Shown here: one piece after another, positions 6,307 through 12,055 of the stretch
Layout of the letters: every line of letters starts with the position of its first letter
How positions within the stretch are numbered: position 1 is the stretch's first letter
Origin: Thiobacillus sp.
Lineage (GTDB): Bacteria > Pseudomonadota > Gammaproteobacteria > Burkholderiales > Thiobacillaceae
Assembly (NCBI GenBank): GCA_024710445.1
Contig: JANJUT010000272.1
Location: 1-12,055, forward strand
Length of the DNA: 12,055 bases
Direction: 5' to 3'
The notes under the pieces: model-generated
What the model saw: the letters and a program-made list of their open reading frames with translations, nothing else
Databases searched by the model: none
Told to the model about the DNA's origin: nothing
Translations under genes and position numbers: made by a program

Positions 6307-7151
6307 TGCAGGTCGTCCACACCACTGCTGAACTTCGCACCGCCCTGGCTGGGCAAACCGGCACCGCGTTCGTGCCGACCATGGGCAACCTGCACGCCGG
6401 GCATGTATCGCTGGTCGAACTGGCCAGACAGCACGGCCAGCTGGTGATCGCGAGCATCTTCGTCAACCCGCTGCAGTTCGGCGCGGGCGAGGATTTCGAG
6501 CGCTACCCGCGCACCCTCGACACCGATTGCGAAAAGCTTGCCGCCGCCGGCTGCGACCTGGTGTTCGCACCGGACGTCACCGAGCTCTATCCGGTGCCGC
6601 AGACGTTCAGCGTGCAGCCGCCCGACAGCCTGGCGAACGATCTGTGCGGAGCCTTCCGCCCCGGCCATTTCAGCGGGGTGGCCACCGTGGTGCTGAAGCT
6701 GTTCAACCTGGTGCAGCCGCGCGTGGCGGTGTTCGGCAAAAAGGATTTTCAGCAGCTGTTCGTCATCCGCGAACTGGTACGGCAATTCAACCTGCCGGTC
6801 GAGATCGTGGCGGGCGAGACCCTGCGCGAGCCCAGTGGCCTGGCGCTGAGTTCGCGCAATGGCTATCTCAGCGAAGCCGAGCGGATTCAGGCATCGCAAC
6901 TCCAGACCCAGCTCGCGGCTCTGGTCGCGGCCATCCAGTCAGGTGAACGCGATTTCGAGGCCTTGTGCCACACTGCCAGCCGCCATCTCAAAATGGCAGG
7001 CTGGCGCGTGGATTATGTCGCGCTACGCGATGCCGAGACCCTGCAGCCGCCCGTCTCCGCCAGTTCACGGCTGGTGGCGCTGGGCGCCGCCTGGCTGGGG
7101 TCAACCCGGTTGATCGACAACCTTGATTTTGTTCTGAAAAACCCAAGTTAA
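6306..7151 (+). CDS. panC: Pantothenate synthetase (pantoate-beta-alanine ligase)
   Basis: A 281-residue enzyme that activates pantoate with ATP and joins it to beta-alanine. It has the nucleotidyl-transferase HxGH motif at 30-33 (PTMGNLHAGHVSL), SIFVNPLQF at 50-58, RYPRT at 66-70, a pantoate and ATP site in VAVFGKKDFQQ at 140-150, and the KMSKS-equivalent LALSSRNGYLS at 179-189. One family position differs: REPSGLALSSRN has Ser177 where relatives I know usually have Asp. The start is the ATG inside TGATG shared with the end of panB, so the two are translationally coupled. The next 75 bases to panD contain a promoter-like sequence rather than a terminator. Confidence 0.96.
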   Translation: MQVVHTTAELRTALAGQTGTAFVPTMGNLHAGHVSLVELARQHGQLVIASIFVNPLQFGAGEDFERYPRTLDTDCEKLAAAGCDLVFAPDVTELYPVPQTFSVQPPDSLANDLCGAFRPGHFSGVATVVLKLFNLVQPRVAVFGKKDFQQLFVIRELVRQFNLPVEIVAGETLREPSGLALSSRNGYLSEAERIQASQLQTQLAALVAAIQSGERDFEALCHTASRHLKMAGWRVDYVALRDAETLQPPVSASSRLVALGAAWLGSTRLIDNLDFVLKNPS

Positions 7152-7169
7152 ACGTTTGAAGCAGGCGCT

Positions 7170-7197
7170 TTGGGTACGCCTCCCCAAAAGGTATAAT
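7170..7197 (+). promoter_or_regulatory. Promoter-like sequence ahead of panD
   Basis: TATAAT at 7192-7197 is an exact -10 box. TTGGGT at 7170-7175 is a partial -35 box at 16-base spacing. Transcription from it would start near 7204 and give a leader of about 23 bases containing GTGAGG at 7214-7219, the panD ribosome site. panD could thus be expressed both from read-through of panBC and on its own. Confidence 0.55.
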
Positions 7198-7226
7198 GTC
7201 CGTCCATTTTTTGTGAGGGCACCGTC

Positions 7227-7607
7227 ATGCAGAGAACGATGCTCAAGTCCAAGCTTCATCGGGCAACCGTCACGCACTCCGAGCTGCACTATGAAGGCTC
7301 GTGCGCCATCGACGAGAACCTGCTGGACGCGGCAAACATCCATGAATACGAGCAGATCCAGATCTACAACGTCACCAATGGTGAGCGTTTCACCACCTAT
7401 GCCATCCGCGCCGCGCGCGGCTCGGGCATCATTTCGGTGAACGGCGCGGCCGCGCACAAGGCCAACCCGGGCGACCTCGTCATCATCGCCACCTACGCCG
7501 TCTACAACGAGCTGGAACTGGCTCGCTACGAGCCGGAACTGGTATACATCGGCGAAGGCAACTGCATCCTCGACACGCGCCACGAGATTCCGGTGCAGGC
7601 GGCCTGA
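7227..7607 (+). CDS. panD: Aspartate 1-decarboxylase, pyruvoyl-dependent
   Basis: A 126-residue proenzyme that decarboxylates L-aspartate to beta-alanine, the second substrate of panC. The self-processing site is intact: cleavage between Gly24 and Ser25 (HYEGSCAID) turns Ser25 into the pyruvoyl cofactor. Lys9, Arg54 and Tyr58 (NGERFTTY), conserved active-site residues, are present, as is [16 protein letters not shown] near residues 72-87. Length is normal. GTGAGG lies seven bases before the ATG. The gene closes the pathway set panB-panC-panD and is followed by a strong terminator. Confidence 0.96.
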   Translation: MQRTMLKSKLHRATVTHSELHYEGSCAIDENLLDAANIHEYEQIQIYNVTNGERFTTYAIRAARGSGIISVNGAAAHKANPGDLVIIATYAVYNELELARYEPELVYIGEGNCILDTRHEIPVQAA

Positions 7608-7618
7608 GCCCGCTTCTG

Positions 7619-7658
7619 GACAACAAAAAAGCCGGGGGTTCCCGGCTTTTTTGTTGTC
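7619..7658. terminator. Bidirectional intrinsic terminator between panD and glgP
   Basis: Perfect 18-base inverted arms (7619-7636 and 7641-7658) enclose the four-base loop GGTT. The stem core GCCGGG/CCCGGC is flanked by six A on the left and six T on the right, so it has a T-tract when read from either strand. It lies 11 bases after the panD stop and 37 bases after the glgP stop, serving both convergent units. Confidence 0.92.
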
Positions 7659-7695
7659 TCGCGCGGGCCACAGCGCACCCAAGGGCGGCGTGTGC

Positions 7696-10159
<2,464 letters not shown>

Positions 10160-10179
<20 letters not shown>

Positions 10180-11668
10180 GGCCACTCCTGCTGGATGAAC
10201 TGGAATACAAGGAAAGATAATGGTCGGCACTTTCGGACCAGCCGAATGACTGGCGCATGCCCGTTTGTTGCAGACCACGCCACTGGGCGGGCTTGCGGTA
10301 AACATCGAGCGCACGTCGGATCGCATCCAGAAAAGCTGCCACATCGGGCGTGTCGAACACGAAGCCATTGGCCGTCGCGTCCTTCAGCGTGGCCTTGTTG
10401 GCATCGACCACCGTATCGGCCAGGCCGCCTGTCTTGAAGACGATGGGGAGGGTGCCATAGTGCAGGCTGTACATCTGGTTCAAGCCGCACGGCTCGAAGC
10501 GCGACGGCATCATGAACATGTCCGCGCCCGCTTCGATTAGATGCGCCAGCGGTTCATCGTAGCCAATTTCAACAAACACACGATCCGGATGCTGCCTGGC
10601 CAGCCGCGTGAGTTTCTGTTCGTATGCAATCTGGCCGCTGCCCAGCAACACGAAACGGGCATCGGTTTCAGCCAGCAACACCGGCATCGCGGCCAGTACC
10701 CAGTCGATTCCCTTTTGCTCCACGAGACGGCCGACCATCCCCAGCAGGGGCGCCTTGAGCGCAGCCTCGTCCGGCTGTGGCAGGAAGCGTTCGAGCAGGG
10801 CCTGTTTGTTGCGTCGCTTGCCCGGCTGGATGCGTCCTGGCGAAAAATGTGCGGGCAGATATTCATCGGTGGCAGGATTCCAGACCACCGTATCAATACC
10901 GTTGAGTATGCCGTGCAACTTATGCTGCCGGGACAGCAGCAAACCATCGAGGCCATAGCCGAATGCAGGCGTGCAGATTTCAGCCGCATAGGTGGGGCTC
11001 ACCGTGGTCACGGCATCCGCGTACACCACGCCGCCTTTCAGCATGGAAAAGCCACCATGAAACTCGACCCCCTCGGATGACCACCAGTGGCTCGGCAACT
11101 GCAGGCGGACAAAATCGCCATGCGAGAAATACCCGCTATACGCCAGGTTGTGAATGGTGAACACGGTTTTGGGACGTACCGGCTGATCGGCCAGAAATGC
11201 CGCCACCAGTCCGGTTTGCCAGTCGTGTGTGTGCACCACTTCGGGCTGCCAGCCGATGTCCAGCACATCCTGCGCCAGCAAGGCGGCAACCCGTGAGAAC
11301 ACGGCAAATCGCTCGGCGTTGTCGGGCCAGTCATGTCCATTCGCACTCACATACGGATTGCCCGGGCGATCAAACAAGGTCGGACAATCCACCACCCACA
11401 GCGGAAAGGCCAGATCGGGGTGATGCGTTTCCAGAACCCGCGCGCTGACGATTCCCTCAGCCCCGCGCACATCACACCAGCCGAGTATTTTCACCTGATC
11501 GAGCTGGCGCAGCAGGGATCGATACCCCGGCAGCACCAGGCGGATATCCGCGCCGCCTGCATGCAGGGCATGCGGCAGGCTGCCGATCACATCACCCAGG
11601 CCGCCGGTTTTGACCAGCGGGTAGGCCTCGCTGGCCACAAACAGAATTTTTTTTGCTCCGCGCTTCAT
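10160..11668 (-). CDS. glgA: Glycogen synthase (ADP-glucose type)
   Basis: A 502-residue GT5 glucosyltransferase that extends alpha-1,4-glucan chains from ADP-glucose. The N-terminal KTGGLGDV at 20-27 is the ADP-glucose-binding motif. HTHDWQTGL (146-154), [11 protein letters not shown] (171-181) and LNGID (255-259) follow. The C-terminal Rossmann domain has GRLVEQKG at 313-320, [14 protein letters not shown] at 389-402 with the catalytic glutamate (E392), and KTGGLADTV at 412-420. A serine-rich tail of about 15 residues ends the protein. The ATG at 11668 is preceded by only a weak ribosome site (GACGGA) in an A-rich leader. It lies 32 bases downstream of glgB and overlaps glgP by 20 bases, forming one operon. 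Confidence 0.96.
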
Positions 11669-11700
11669 TATTTTTGTCCGTCATTTTTATCGGTTGAACA

Positions 11701-12055
11701 TCAACTGCAAGGTTTCAGGAAGATTGCTCCCAGTGGCGGCAGGACCACTTCGACCGAATGGTCGAAGCCCATCCATGGCAGGTTTTGTGGCTGCAGGGGA
11801 TGGCCATTTCCGAGATTGCTGCCGCCGTAATACCCGGAATCCGAATTCAGCACTTCACACCACGCTGCGCCGGATGGCACGCCGATGCGGTAACGATGGC
11901 GCGGTACCGGCGTGAAATTGAACAAGGCCACGATCTGCGCATTCGGATCCTGTCCCTGACGCACCAGGCTCAACACCGACTGGTCGGCATCGTGACAATC
12001 AATCCAGCGAAAACCGCGCGGATCGAAGTCGTATTCATGCAGTGCGGGCTCATTG
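11701..12055 (-). CDS. glgB: 1,4-alpha-glucan branching enzyme, C-terminal end (runs off the right edge)
   Basis: The last 117 codons of a minus-strand gene, ending in TGA at 11701-11703. The reading is open to the window edge. The segments EYDFDPRGFRWIDCHDADQSVLSLVR, IVALFNFTPVPRHRYRIGVP, WCEVLNSDSGYYGGSNLGN and a closing VVLPPLGAIFLKP match the C-terminal beta-sandwich of GlgB, which forms alpha-1,6 branches in glycogen. The GH13 catalytic residues lie outside the window. It is the first visible gene of the minus-strand operon glgB-glgA-glgP; whether glgC precedes it cannot be seen. Confidence 0.93.
   Translation of the reverse strand, partial: NEPALHEYDFDPRGFRWIDCHDADQSVLSLVRQGQDPNAQIVALFNFTPVPRHRYRIGVPSGAAWCEVLNSDSGYYGGSNLGNGHPLQPQNLPWMGFDHSVEVVLPPLGAIFLKPCS

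Noticed and set aside
10180-10368. A 63-residue N-terminal extension of glgP.
   Set aside because: It overlaps glgA in another frame, has no family resemblance, and the AGGAG site supports the start at 10179.

Overview
This window reads as a stretch of high-GC chromosome from a proteobacterium, most likely a betaproteobacterium. The reasons are the cluster pcnB-folK-deoxynucleoside kinase-panB-panC-panD, the style of the proteins, and the dispersed TTCGACAGGCTCAGGACGAACGG-type repeat that is common in such genomes. The assignment is an inference from gene content; no rRNA or taxonomic marker is present.

Layout. At the left edge, on the minus strand, is the N-terminal 180 codons of an HflX-type GTPase (1-540). 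Next comes a small accessory block on the plus strand. It holds a TumE-like toxin gene (701-997) overlapping a winged-helix antitoxin gene (978-1325), preceded by a large two-tier palindrome that contains a promoter-like sequence and ends exactly at the toxin start codon. A hairpin repeat of REP/MITE type follows (1324-1427), then an AT-richer gene of unknown function (1474-2178). Household genes resume with an ABC-transporter ATPase of the FecE/BtuD type (2204-2974) that carries a dispersed palindromic repeat inside its reading frame.

From 3013 to 7607 is a tightly packed biosynthetic run: pcnB (poly(A) polymerase), folK (folate), a deoxynucleoside kinase, then panB, panC and panD (pantothenate and hence coenzyme A). 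Junctions from pcnB through panC are ATGA or TGATG overlaps or a 2-base gap. panD has its own promoter-like sequence. A perfect hairpin with A and T tracts on both sides (7619-7658) separates panD from the convergent glycogen operon.

The right part (7696-12055, minus strand) encodes, in transcription order, glgB (C-terminal end only), glgA and glgP: glycogen branching, elongation and phosphorolysis. glgA and glgP overlap by 20 bases.

The most novel material is the 655-2178 block: the toxin-antitoxin pair with its palindromic control site, and the unassigned 234-residue protein. The remainder is conventional core metabolism. No CRISPR array, tRNA, rRNA, integrase or complete insertion sequence was seen.
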